Assembly (NCBI GenBank): GCA_033961575.1
Contig: CM066735.1
Span: forward strand, 88,539,449-88,603,448
From: Aselliscus stoliczkanus
Taxonomy: Eukaryota; Chordata; Mammalia; Chiroptera; Hipposideridae
DNA: 64,000 bases
Reading direction: 5' to 3'
This document shows, piece after piece, positions 48,305-60,308 of this stretch; position 1 is the first letter of the stretch; each line of letters starts with the position of its first letter. The position numbers were made by a program, and so were the translations under genes. Below the pieces are notes generated by a model, which was not told the DNA's origin, made no database searches, and worked only from the letters and a program-made list of their open reading frames with translations.

Positions 48305-50780
48305 ATTTGCCTCCAGAGGGAGTGGGGGGAATACTTCACCATTGGGCAACCTTGCTTCTTCACATCAATACCACTGATCTTGCTAGTACCTCTGCCTATA
48401 ATACCCTTCTTCCCATCCCCTCCCTCCTCCATTTGATGAAATTATACCATTTTTATTCATGACTCAGTTTAAATCTACTCTATTTCTCTGTGGCTTTTTC
48501 AAATACCTTCATGTACATCCTTTTCCCACTGGTGGCAACCCCCCATTCCCTTCCACCTCTGGTAAAAGCTGCCCCATTCTCTTTCATTGAGATTCCTGCA
48601 GCTGTATTAGAGCTGTACACATTGCATGGCAGGCATTTGTTTAGATATCAGTGTCTTCTACTCAGAACTTGATGAGATCAGAGACAAGATCTTTTGTTTG
48701 TTTGCTTGTTGTTGTTATTTTCTCTTTTAAAAAAAATTCTGTTGGCTTAATCCTACAGAAATAAAGGGCGACACTTTTTTCAATCCTTTTCCATTTGTCT
48801 TTCACTCATTGAGGCAGCCCTGGTGCTCTTGTAAGCCCTATTCCAAGGATTTTAGTTTTCTTTATAGGATCAGATAATTGGGAACATTTAAATTTTGGCT
48901 ATGACTAAGAAGATGTCATAAAGAAATTGTCAAAGGATCCTCTGCTAAAGGTTAAGGATGGTTCCAGTCTTTTCAAAATGACAAAGAAGCTGCTATTTGT
49001 CTTTACAAAATATGCCCTGGCTCATGGAGAACTGTTGGGGGAAGATCATTCCCTTCTCAGGATAAAGATCTTGCCAAGAGGTTGTGTCCAAGTCCCTGCT
49101 AGTATTTCCTACTGTTCCAGAAACCCAGGAAGTGTCCTGAATTTGGGATACAGCTAAATGTCAATTTTAGGTGCTACAAGTTCATTGTTAGCGATGAACT
49201 TAGGTTCACATTCCCCTTTGTTTAGTTAACTGCTTCCCTGCTACATTTTGGATGGATATGTAAAATACTTAAGAGAACAATTTGGCTTTCAGCACCTTGG
49301 AACATTTTATAGCCATCTCCATTTCCATGAAAGCAATTTTAACACATTATCTTCTTTACTTACTACAACCTTCAATTCACATTAGGATGAACTCTGGCTG
49401 AGCTTGAATTCAGTGGGCAATTGAGAGTAATAAATTCTATAATTTAGATTTTTACATTATTTTTCTAGCAGCTGGAATGAATTGAGGAGTGTGGAAAAAG
49501 CGCATGGCAACAGAAGTCACTCAAAAAATAATTGTGGACTAAATAAATCAAGGGTTTATTTTTTTTCTTTCTGCAAAATGGATTAAGAGAAACTCATTTG
49601 CTAGCATGGTCTCCCAAGAATATATTTTTTAAGTCCTTGAAATCGACTACTTAGCTCTTTCAACTCAGGTACCAAAGGTCTTGACTCCTACTTTGTTCCT
49701 GTTACTACTTTGGCCACATGCGCAGCTGTCACCCAGAATGCTCTTAGGTCCTAAAGGATGTTGGCCTTTTTTTCCCTTTTCCTTATTGTTCAACTTTTTT
49801 TAACGAGGCATTAGACCAGTACAATAGAAAGAGCAGTTGCACTAACTAGGATCTACAACCAGTTATCTGTGTGAGTTTCAGCTTCCTCATCTGTAAAGCA
49901 GAGGTAATAAAACATATTTTTTGTAGTGTTGTGAGGTTTAGAGATGAAGGATGTTTGCAAAATGTCACAGTCTCGAATTGTAGGCCTCTTTAGATGGTAG
50001 CTACAATAGTTTCTAACAGAAGTCCATCTGCTTTTATATAAGTAAGTGAATAACGTGTGCCAGTCTCGGAGTAACTCGGAGAAAGTTAGGGCAAAAGGGG
50101 ACTAGGACGCAAACCAGAAACGAGTCATCCAGCATCTGTAACTATTTCTGACGAAGGCTTTACTAATATCTTGTTGGAGAAATAAATACGAGTTCCAGAT
50201 CCCCTGTAATACCGGGTCCTTCCATAGCACTGATTTAGCTCTTCTCAACTAATCGTTTTGTTCTCTTTTTTAAACACTTAAGGTAACTCTGTTAAGGATA
50301 ACTCCTATGTATGCTATGTGTTAGGCACATTGACGGATGGAAGAAATTCGCTTAATCCCTCAATGGCCATGTGTGGCCGGTAGCATCATCATCCCCAGCA
50401 GAGCTGTGAACATTTGAGAGGCGCCCTAGGGGGGTGGATTCAAGAGGGTGTGCGCCGCCGTGGTGCCCAATCAAGGGGCAAGCACACGAGGATACCTGGA
50501 CAGTGGCACCCCCTCTTTCACAGGCCCGGAGTTAGGGTTCATGTTTACTGACCTGAGGGGGGTGGGGGAGAATTGCAGGAGTCCTGAAGACCCGTTAGCT
50601 CTTTTGGGGTTCCCGTGAGCGTCCTTGAAAAAACGGGTGGAGTCCTCCTTGTCTCCTGCCTTTAAAGACATTGGTGAGGAGCTAGGGGCGGTGGTGACCC
50701 CCACCCCACTTCCGAACCTCAAGGGAACCTCCGACCGGAAAAACGAGTTAGACGTTTAGTCTCAAGTCAGTTAGGGTTTT
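48305..50780. other. Upstream flank of SLC4A7
   Basis: No other gene seen. A MIR-like stretch lies at about 49810-49990 ('gagtttcagcttcctcatctgtaaagc'). GC content rises sharply from about 50400 towards the CpG island. Confidence 0.55.
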
Positions 50781-51341
50781 TACAAAGAGGGGCGGGGCCT
50801 CCAGCGGAGGGGGCGGGGCCGGGGCGGGGCCCGTGCGCCATCCTGCGAGCCGCCCATTGGCTGGGACACATGCCCACGCCTCCCTCCCACCCCACCTCCG
50901 GGTGGCCTCTCGGCCAGACCGGCGGGTGCGCGGCGGGGGCCGGCGGTGCCAAACTGGCAGGAGGCGTGAAGCCAGGAGGCGGGGCGGAGGGCGGGGCGGG
51001 GCGGGGCCCGAGCTCTGCGCGCGTCACGGCCTGCGGCCCCGCCCCCGGACCCCTATGTTACTCCCTCCTCCTCGTCCTCCGCCGCGTCCGGCCACTCTCT
51101 CAGTTCCCCACTCCACGTTCCAAGCCGTGGCCTCGCCGTCTGGCCAGAGGCAGCCCGCCTAGGGGCTCCTGCGCGCAGCCGCGCGGCCCCGCATCTCGCG
51201 CACGCGGCTCTCCCCCACGCGCGCGCGTCTCGCGCACGGACACACACGTTCGTTTCCCCTCGCGCGCTCGTGTCTCGGCGGCGACCAGGCGGATCGCGCC
51301 GGGCAGCGCCGTCGGGGCCGCCGCGGGCTGGCCAGCTGGCC

Positions 51342-51389
51342 ATGGAGGCAGATGGGGCCGGCGAGCAGATGAGACCGCTACTCACCCGG
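51342..51389 (+). CDS. SLC4A7: SLC4A7 (NBCn1) first coding exon, MEAD-type N-terminus
   Basis: SLC4A7 encodes NBCn1, an electroneutral Na+/HCO3- cotransporter of the plasma membrane that raises intracellular pH. The sixteen codons here read MEADGAGEQMRPLLTR, which I recognise as the alternative 'MEAD' start of NBCn1; the other known start is 'MERF'. The exon is very short and ends in phase 0 at CGG|GTAACG, a usable GT donor. The start ATG has a strong Kozak context (GCCATGG), and it sits in a CpG island. Only these 16 residues are present. The common part (continuing GPDEEAVVD in the protein), the cytoplasmic domain and the membrane domain must lie beyond 64000. The paralogue SLC4A10 starts with a related but different sequence, so SLC4A7 is the better match. 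Confidence 0.9.
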
Positions 51390-51395
51390 GTAACG
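51390..51395 (+). other. SLC4A7: Splice donor of SLC4A7 exon 1
   Basis: gtaacg directly after the CGG codon for Arg16. Reading on in frame gives a GC-rich open frame with no homology, so the protein similarity stops exactly at this site. Confidence 0.85.
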
Positions 51396-51635
51396 AGCAG
51401 GGCCCCGGCGAGCGGCGGGGCTCCACGGCGGGGAAGGCGGGGGGGCGCGCGGGGCCAGGCAGACAAAGGCGGGGGCGCGGCGGGGGGCGCGGTCCGGCTG
51501 CCTCTCCCGGGGCCCCTTCAGCGCCCCGCGGCCGGCACGCCTTGCCGTCCCCTTTGTGTGGCTGCCCAGGGCGCGGGTGCGAGGAGGCGGGCTGCCGGGG
51601 CGCCGGGGAGGCCCGAGCTGGGGCGCCGGGCAGCG

Positions 51636-51665
51636 CGCCACGCGCATCCTCGCCACGCGCATCCT
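51636..51665. repeat. 15-bp tandem duplication in CpG island
   Basis: The unit cgccacgcgcatcct occurs twice without mismatch (51636-51650 and 51651-51665), inside the start of intron 1. Confidence 0.95.
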
Positions 51666-54600
51666 CGGCCCCGCCGCAGGGCCCGCCCGCCCGCGACCCC
51701 GACCCTCTCTTCCTTCCTTTCCGCGGCGCTCGCCCCCTTGTCCCTGGGCGCTTTCCCCGGGCCGGGGTCTCAGTTCCGGTGGCCTTGGCGCTGGAGTTGC
51801 CATAAGTCCCTGGAAACCCCATCTTTCTTCTCCTGATAAAGAGGAGCACGGCTCCACCTGTCTCTAGCTCCAGGCCGTGGGTGCCGAGCTGGTGTGAACC
51901 ATTCCCCTTCTTTCCCCGTCTCCCCCCCGACCCGGTGCGCGCTGCGCTTTGTTCGGTGAGTTCTTCGGCCGCGTGGACGAGCCAAGGCTCCTTGTCGCTG
52001 CTGCCTCTGTCTGGCCCGCCTCCTCCTCCTCTTTTGGCGAGGACCCGAGTATCCTCCAGCTTCAGGCCAAGTAGAAAGTGGAAGGTGTCCGGAGCCTCCT
52101 TGCGTCGTCTCCTCCTTTCATCAGCGTTTCCCTGGGAGGCTGGCTTTGGCTTCAGGGTCCCAGGGGGAGGGCGGTGGGCTTTCAGCAGGCCTGTGTCCCC
52201 CTTTGGGATGCTGGGCCGGCAGCCCATCCCGCTCCAGAGACGGACTTCCTGCTTTCATGGGGAACACATGTGCCCCCCACAGTTGTGATTCTCTTCTTCC
52301 TTCGTAGTTCCTGACTCAAAGGGCATGGAGGTGTTATAAATTTTCCGGCTTCCAATCCTTAACGCTGTGACCAGCCGAGGAGGAAGGCTGCCGTGAAAAT
52401 TTTCCAGCCTTTCACAGCTAACAGGAAAATTGCTAATCCCCACCCCCCCCAATCTTTCTAAAGATTATTGTAAGGCCCTGGAAAGTAGTCCTTTAATTAG
52501 TTCAGTCTTTTCACTTATAAATTCTCAAAACATGGAGAAAAACAGTCTCCAGACAGTGAAGTCATTGAAGCAGTGGTTTTTTGGGGAAATCATTCTTAGT
52601 AATGGTAATGGAATATACTGGAAACTCGTCCTAAGGAATCTTCTGTAATTGTGTGCCCTTTGAATAAACTGGTCTGGAAGTGTTGTTTAGCACCTTCTCT
52701 AATTGCGTGTGTCAAATAGTGTTGTTTCCTCTTAGATTTATTTGCAGATATTCCATTTAGAGCTCTAAAGAGCATCCCAAGTTTTCATAAAGCTCGATAG
52801 AAACTGGGATATCATCTCAGATATTGCCTACCTAGCTAGCAAAGAAGCATGTGGTAATGCCATTGCCTTCCAAATCATTCACTCATTCATTGTAGTGATA
52901 CTCAGAACCTATCCTGTAGTACTCAGTAAGACAGCACCAGCTCTGCTCTATCAGTACTTCCATTTAAATGAGGGAGGCAAATGACAGAAATTATCCAACA
53001 CTGTTATTAATGGCAGGGGAGCACACTGGAAGGGTACGCCTCCTAAATCTGTGGGAAAGTAAGACTTGGCTACAGCAAACATACAAATCAGTAAAATAAA
53101 ATAAAAAATTAAAAAATCAAAAATCAAATACAATATGCTGTTATACAGTCAAAAGATCGGATGGGAGAACAGGGAAACGGTTGGTTCAAGCAGTGGAGAA
53201 CTCTAACTTGAAAACTGGAAGAGAGAACTGTTTACAGTGACAGTTTAATCTTTCCTCACTGATTTTCTCCCTGCTAAATGAAAGTCATAAAAATGGAAGA
53301 TGATGCTATTCATCAGTCATAATTTCTCTAACTCAAGCCAACTTCTTAGCCAAAAAAAAAAAAAAAATGTAATTCATAAAATGCTATCCTAGGTATGTAA
53401 TTATGCAAAAGTTTTGGTGTAAATTGGTGGCAGTTTTATATTACTCTGAAATTGGAGCCCATAATTAGACTCAAGGGTTTCTTTCCTCCCTAGATTCTCT
53501 AATTTTCATTGATCATGGTTTTGGGGTTGAGAGGAAAGTCATTCATCTTATATAAAAAATGCAATTTTTGTTTGCTTTTGTTAAAAAAAATCTCATCCCC
53601 TGTAGGCCTCAGAATAGATTTGAACTGTCAGTCTTATTTTCTCGAAAGGTAAAATCCTCTTATAACAAATAGAGAGCACTGTTTAGAAGGTTCCCAAGTT
53701 TTAGCAAGTATTGTTGCTTTTAACACATTTCTGTTACCACTAAAATTTGGGGGCTATTCTGTGAATTTTGTTATTTGTTATACTTAATGTTATACTCATT
53801 AAGTATCTATTTAGGTGGCAGACACTGGGGTTATAGACAAACAAGATACACAAAATCCTAACCTCACCGAATTTATTGTGTAGCGAGTGAACGCGGGTAG
53901 CATTTGCATTCTTGCTAATTGCATCTGTGAGCACCAGTTAAAACATTTCCATTAGTCTGTTAGAAAGACTGAAAAAAAGTAGCTATTAGGATAAAGTTAT
54001 TAACAACCCAGTATGAGTTCACTGGTGATTGGCAAGTAGACTGGTTTTTGTGAGGTCTGTAAGTACTCTCTTTGGGGATCTGTGGTTCGGTATTGATAGC
54101 TCTAGAGATAACATGCACCCCAGGCATCATGTCAGGATTTTTGTTACCTTTGTGCTTTATAATTGGTATCTATGGGCCACAATTCATGGAGCTATAATAA
54201 AGGGAGAGACAGCAAATCTGTTATTTGTGCAAGTGAAACTGTAGAACAATTGAGTTGGATTGAAGAATTGTTTGGTAATTGAGACTGGAAAGTACACAGG
54301 TTTTCTTCTAAGAGAATTTAGGGTATGAAAATTAGAGTATTTTGTTACACTAGACTTCCGTTACTTGAGTAGACTCAAACCGAAAGCCAAAGTAACCTGG
54401 TGTTGGAGGAACCTGGTATATTTTAGTGGTATGTGGTGTGCTAACCAATACATTCTAAAACCTTGGTAGTTAACACTTGTCAACATCCTGTAATGGGTTG
54501 TGTTTTTTTTCCCCCTCTTTCCTTCCTTCCCCTTTCTTACTGTAATTTACCACAAATATGATCTTAAAGTGGATAGGATCTACAACTGACAAAATGGGCC

Positions 54601-55148
54601 CTTTATGTAAAGGAGCCTACATATGATTCATAGGGTTAATATTATAGCTTAATTAGTGTGGCTTTTGATTAACTATATTATAGTTTTATCTTATTGATTA
54701 TGGATTCTTCTAGTTAACTACTTTTAATGCATACTCTTTTCAATTTTGCAGTAGGCATGTATCAGTAATAAAGATAAGTGTTTATATATATAAAAGTGCA
54801 GTTATGTTCCCCCTGCCAGCATCCTTTTGAATGAGAGTATTTTTGATTCCTGTAAAAAGCAGGTAGCTATTCCAACATTCTAGCTTACAATAAAGTTTGC
54901 CTGTGCTTTTGTTTAGCAGACAACTTTGTGTATTTTGTTGAGTAATACACATTGAATTTTACATCTTGGGTCAACTTTTAGGATTATTTGAGTTATAATG
55001 GTAATAAACCACGAAGGAGTCTATGGTTGGCATATTGTTAGGATGGTGTTTGGCAGTGCTGCTTTTAATAGTCTTTCCTGGGGCAGAGGGCTAACAGACT
55101 GAATTGCTAGATTTCTAAATTAGTGACTCTTTGCTTCCATGGGCTAGA

Positions 55149-55447
55149 CAAGGGTTCGGCAAACTGCAGCTTGCGAGCCATATGTGGCTCTTGGCTGACC
55201 CCTGGAAGAGCCAATCCTGTCCCTCACAACAATTTAAAAATTATTCAAGAGCCATAAAACAAATGAAATCACCATTATGTCAATAATATCCTTTAAAAAT
55301 TTTATAAATAAAACTATGATAGTTTTATTTTCATTTCCAGTTTTACTTCAGAGCCACATGTATGTACCCAAAGAGCTGCATGTGGCTTGCGAGCCGCAGT
55401 TTGCCGACCCTTGGCAGCTCTTCCATCTCAAAAGTTTGCCAACCCCT
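55149..55447 (+). mobile_element. Nonautonomous hAT element, copy 1
   Basis: About 299 bp flanked by an 8-bp direct duplication (gggctaga at 55141-55148 and 55448-55455), the hAT hallmark. The left end CAAGGGTTCGGCAAAC is matched by the complement of the right end, AGGGGTTGGCAAAC. An inner inverted repeat also pairs 'gcagcttgcgagccatatg' near the left end with 'gtggcttgcgagccgcagt' near the right. No transposase coding. Confidence 0.88.
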
Positions 55448-56127
55448 GGGCTAGACATTGTTAAGTGAATGCTGTGAAAGTGGCCAAATACTTTTTCAGT
55501 GCTGCTTAGGAAGATAATGTGATTATGGCATAGATTAGCATTTTTATCTGGAGCTGATATGCCAATACAGAAAGGTTCTAGCATGGCAATTTTAAGCAGA
55601 TTTTCAAATTTCCTTCAAAAAGAATATTTTTAAATATTTTAATTTTTCTTAAGCCATAGTTTAGATTTGAATAAGTTCATTTAAGCAGTTTTTTGTTTTG
55701 ACAATCTTGAAGTCAGTGGTAAAGCACAATTCACATTTCATAATGAAACAGAAAAGATGCTTTACTATTTTAAATATCTTTTTTCATTTGTAGAGAATGT
55801 TATGTGGACTGGTGTCATTTGGATCTCATTCTGTTCACATGTCAGGCAGTATAGAATTGTCCTCTCTGGATTCTAGGACTGTATTGCTTTTTTTTTTTTT
55901 TTTTGTCAGATTGCCTGGTTTGGAAAAGCTGTTGAGTTATATATCATCTCTGATTAGGGATGTGGGAAGTGGATATACCTTTGAAAATGGATTCACATGT
56001 GCAAGATGCCTGTACGCTATTTTATTAAAGAAAGGAATGTGGAATGGTTTCTCAAAAGAGCAAGAGTATGAGAAGGGAAAAGATGATATGTATAATTTTT
56101 TTCTCTCATAATTTGCCATAACATAGG

Positions 56128-56409
56128 CAGTTGACTGTGAACAATGTAGGGGTAAGGTGTGCAGACCTCTGTGCAGTCGAAAATTCCGGTACAACTTTTG
56201 ACTCCCTAAAACTGAACTACCAATAGCCTACTGTTCACCCAAAGTCTTACCAATACCGTAAACAGCCGATTAACACATATTTTGTATGTTGAAAATGTTA
56301 TTAACAGAATCATAAGGAAGATATTTATAGTACTGTACATATTTATTGAGAAAATCCACATGCAAGTGGACCTGCACAGTTCAAACTTGTGTTCTTGAAG
56401 GGTTAACTG
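56128..56409. mobile_element. Tigger-like (pogo) nonautonomous element
   Basis: Ends CAGTTGAC and GTTAACTG form a terminal inverted repeat. Internal words 'cagtcgaaaattccggtac', 'caatagcctactgttcacc', 'cgattaacacatattttgta' and 'gtggacctgcacagttcaaac' match a common mammalian Tigger-type element. A clean TA duplication is not visible. Confidence 0.72.
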
Positions 56410-56629
56410 TAATTAACACTTAGTGCTTTTGTGTTTGGTGTATATTCTTTTATATACAGGATGTTTTCAACTTAATACCATAATTTATTCTGGGAAAATA
56501 CTGAGACTACTTACGCAGAACCCCTCTTACCTGAGGTATTGATGTATTCAACCAAAATAGGAATAAAGCAAATTCTTCGTGGATAGTGGACTCCCTCTTC
56601 CTGTTGAATTCATGGTAGCATTGGAGATG

Positions 56630-56644
<15 letters not shown>

Positions 56645-56661
<17 letters not shown>

Positions 56662-57093
56662 TTTTATTGGGGAATTGGCGGAGGGGAACAGCGTTGGGGA
56701 ATCGGGGAAGGGGAACAGACAAGTTGCTGGTTTTTTTTTTTGTTCTTCAGTTTAGTTGCGAAGGATGTTGCTTCACTGTTGGTATCGTCATTGCGCTCTT
56801 CCCGGATGAGGCAGATCGGTCGCTGGCCTCTGGATGTCGCTCACCGCGGCTATTGGCAGCTCACGCTTGGCTGCCAGCCGCTCACGCTGGCTGTGGGCCA
56901 CTCACTGTAGTCTATGGCAGCCCACTGCAGCAGGGGCTGCAGCCCACACCATCACCGGGGCTCGCACAGCCCAGCTCCAGGTGGAGCTGTTGTTAGCTGT
57001 AGAGGGCAGTGTCACTGGCCCTCATGTGGGATCCGAACCGGGGCCGCTGGCATCCCAAAACCAGCGCTTAACCAATGCACCACTCGGCCGGCC
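56645..57093 (-). mobile_element. Young long SINE (copy 9) in SLC4A7 intron 1
   Basis: Complete antisense copy with the perfect 16-bp duplication cattggagatgttttt at 56629-56644 and 57094-57109. It belongs to the same derived subfamily as 15295-15755. From about 56760 to the head end I count five transitions and one single-base indel between the two copies. Confidence 0.95.
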
Positions 57094-58679
57094 CATTGGA
57101 GATGTTTTTGTTAAAAACAGTCCTCTTAAGAAATACATTTATTGATAAGACTTTAAATTAGAAATTTCCATTCTGTTATATTTTGGCCACTGAGATATTA
57201 TCTTGATCTAGAAGATACGTTTTTCAAAATTTTTGCACTTTTTAATATTTGCCATGGATGCTTCGGCTTTTGGGGGGGAAGAGGGGGAGAAAGTGTTAGG
57301 GAAGGGAGGGAAGAAAGGTGTTAAAAGACTATTTGTCTGAGTTAGAACAGACTCCACTCTGGCAGCAGATTCAAACTTTACTGCAAGGTCTGATGAGAGG
57401 AACCTGGCCTGGGCTTTATCCCCACTGGCCCACTGTCCTCCGAATGCCTGTTAGAGATAGAATACCACCTCCCAAATCACATGTGGTAACCCTGCATGTA
57501 TCTATCACCTTTTCAATTCAATGCCTCTTTCCTCCTCTCATCATTTCATCAGCTAGACTATATTCACACTTGGGGGTTTTCTGATCTACATTTATTCCTT
57601 TCTCCTGGGCATTCACATTGTCACATTCAAATGTGCAGCAGAACTGTATTTCTAATAGATACTGCTGTCTAGTGTGAAATGTATTGGATTCTACTACTCC
57701 CAGATGCTAAGGTTTTATTTTGTGTAAGATCAATAAAATACCAACTTTCTGAATCCTGTAAGAATCTCATTTATTTATTTAAAGTGAGAGGCACCTGTGT
57801 AAAAATCAGACTGCAAACCTTGGTAATAGTTTCCACAGTTATTTAATAGAATTTGCTTTGCTTGCTATCATTAATTGTTAGACATGATCCCTTTGAGTAT
57901 GCTTTGTTTGCCTTGCACCAAGGTACATGTCTTGGTGAATTCTCTGCTGTTTTCATTAGCTTTGCATGAAAAGTGCTCTGGGTTCTATCCTTGCTTTTGG
58001 AATATTACTATTGCCGTGGATAACATAGCACTGTCTATTTAAAATTGCTTTTAAAATAAATATGACCGTGGGGACTGTGGATGGGCCTTAGGATCCATGA
58101 ATCCCCAGAAAGTGAAAAATGTTGTGCTTGTATACGTTCTTTCTGGGAGAGGGTCAAATAGTTTTACATTCAGACCTCATGGGTTTATAATGAAACAAAC
58201 AACTTGGTAAAGTATGCCTAGTCCAAAAAGTAGCTCAGCTTGGTTTCATGTCTTCCTTAAAAGTTCATAATCTTATATTTTACTTAAATAGATGACAGTA
58301 ACTATTACATCCACCCCAGTATTTGCTCGTTTGTTTTGCAGAATACTACGCCTGCAGGAGGCGTTGCTGAAGAACCATTCTGTAGCCAAATAAGTTTGGG
58401 AGAAGTTACACACTGTCCTTTTTGGAGATTCACAGTGTATAACTTTATATGAAACACTCTGAGAAATCTTATAATACTTACATTAAATTTTGATGGGGAG
58501 AGAATGCAGGCATGTGAGGGGTAAATTTCTGATGGTTCTTAAAATATGAACAGTAGGTCACAAGTATGTTGCATTATTGTAAGTTTAATAAAGCAAATCC
58601 TATGCTACTGCTAATTCACTTTGTTTCAGTAACAGGAGCGATTTGAAAATGTATCACTTAAGAAGATGCTTTGGAAGCA

Positions 58680-59045
58680 ACCTGATAGGGCACTAGTTGA
58701 ATAAATTATGGTGCATCCACACAGTGGGTTACTGATGCTATAAAAAAAGAATGAGGAAGATGTACTGAAGTGGAGAGATCTCTAGGATAAATTGATGTAA
58801 AAAGGCAAGGTGTGGGACAGAGGGTGCTATATGGTGCCTTTTCTCTAAGGGGAGGGAGAAGAAAAAATATTTGTATTTACTAGTGTTTGTATAAATATAC
58901 TGGAAAGATAAACAAAAAAACCTAATAAAAATGGTTACCATAGAGGGTGTGAGGGAACAGAAATTGAGACAGGCGTGGGAGTAAAACTTCAGTGTATACC
59001 TTTCTGTACAGTTTTGATTTTAGAACCATGCAGACATATCTGTTC
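58680..59045 (+). pseudogene. Old L1 3' fragment
   Basis: 'aaattatggtgcatccacaca', 'aaaaagaatgaggaagatgta', 'aggcaaggtgtgggacagag' and 'gtgtatacctttctgtacag' match the L1ME-type 3' end in forward orientation. Non-coding. Confidence 0.7.
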
Positions 59046-60119
59046 AGTAAACTAGAGGGATGATTTCTTATATTGCTTTATGTCATAGGTTTACATATCC
59101 AGCTATATCCTGAGAGCTGTATGACAATATAGTCTATACTGTGAACTCCTTAATTTTTTCATGTTATAAAGGTACCACATAAATTCCAAAGTTGTTAATA
59201 CATACATACATGTCTCTTGGTAAAATCCCACACTACTTGCCTAATTATATTGAATGTACGAGTCCACTGGAAATTTTGAGTTCGCATGCTACTGATGTCC
59301 TGACCCTGCTCACTTTCAACTCCTTTTTCTACAGGGGTTTAGGTTAGTGAGGAATAAACAGAAGGCAGGGTGCGGGAAGAGACTGAGAGTGCTGTTGTAG
59401 TAAATGAAATGCCTGAGGCATGAGGAAATAACTGCTGGGTATACATTTTTTAAACTTAGAATTTTCCTTTGTGATTTTTTATACTTACCATTGATTAAGG
59501 ATAATAAATATTTTTAAAAAAATTATCCAGGTCAATTACAATTAATTGTTGAGACTGCAGTGGCACAGGCACAGGGGGCATTCACTGTTCGCATTGTTTT
59601 TCTGGTTTTGCTCTGGAAGGCACCCTGTACCTTGAGTACAGTGTAACTGGTTTGCCCTGGAGTTGTGCAATGTCGCATTTCTGTGGGAAGGCACAGCTGT
59701 GACTGTAGATTTCTCGTGTCAGTATATGTATTCCATATGAAATGTCCATCTCTATATTTAAAAAAAAATGTAGTTAAAAGTAAGACTAAAGAGACGATTC
59801 CCATTTAACCGGTCATTAGAGCCAATATTTGGAAAACCTAATCATTTTTTTCCTCTCTTGAAAGTATTCTGAGACTTTATGGCACCTCAGATGAAATAAT
59901 GATCTTAGCACTGGGAGGGAAAAAGAATGTCGTGTTTCTTACATTGATACAAATTACTAATTTAGGATTTATGTGGTTTTGCTATAAGATCAAAGCCGCA
60001 GAATACCACCTTTCTGTATTGGCATATCAGCTGGGGCAGGAGGTCCATATTTTGTCCCTTGCTGGGGGCAAGTTAATGGAGTACAGGTAACTTACTTTTT
60101 AGAGAAAGCCTGCTTTGAG

Positions 60120-60290
60120 CCATGCATTTTATTAGGCATCTTTTAAGCACTTATTATCCTTGTTACAGATGTGAATTTATGGGCAGAGAGGTTTTCTAAA
60201 ATTTCTCAGACCTTAACAGTTGTAAAAGGCTAAGCTGAGATTTGAACCTAGGGTGGATGCCAAATAACTGCTCACCCCCTTATCTTCCAT
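60120..60290 (-). repeat. MIR fragment
   Basis: 'attaggcatcttttaagcactt', 'gctaagctgagatttgaacct' and a 'ccaaataactgctcaccccctt' ending fit MIR in reverse orientation, diverged. Confidence 0.5.
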
Positions 60291-60308
60291 GTCTTATTCA
60301 TCTGGAGC

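Larger units (their letters stand above)
50785..52050 (+). promoter_or_regulatory. SLC4A7: CpG-island promoter of SLC4A7
   Basis: Very GC- and CpG-rich stretch in an otherwise AT-rich window. Several GGGCGGGG-type GC boxes lie at about 50790-50830 and 50978-51008. An inverted CCAAT box (ccattgg) is at about 50854-50860, and a TGACG-type half-CRE (cgtcac) near 51022. No TATA box is evident. The layout fits a housekeeping-type dispersed promoter reading rightwards into the exon at 51342. The transcription start cannot be fixed from sequence; about 51030-51300 is the likely 5' UTR zone. Long open frames on both strands here (up to 311 codons) are GC-rich artefacts. Confidence 0.85.

Noticed and set aside
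50870..51805. Open frame of 311 codons and overlapping frames on both strands in the CpG island
   Set aside because: Very high GC removes stop codons; the translations are Pro/Arg/Ala/Gly-rich with no domain, and frames overlap on both strands. Only the 16-codon SLC4A7 segment has recognisable protein identity.
58341..58451. Possible exon after a pyrimidine tract and AG (ttgttttgcag) with 36 open codons
   Set aside because: The peptide matches nothing in SLC4A7 that I know, it ends quickly in a stop, and the surrounding sequence looks like an old repeat. RNA-seq would settle it.
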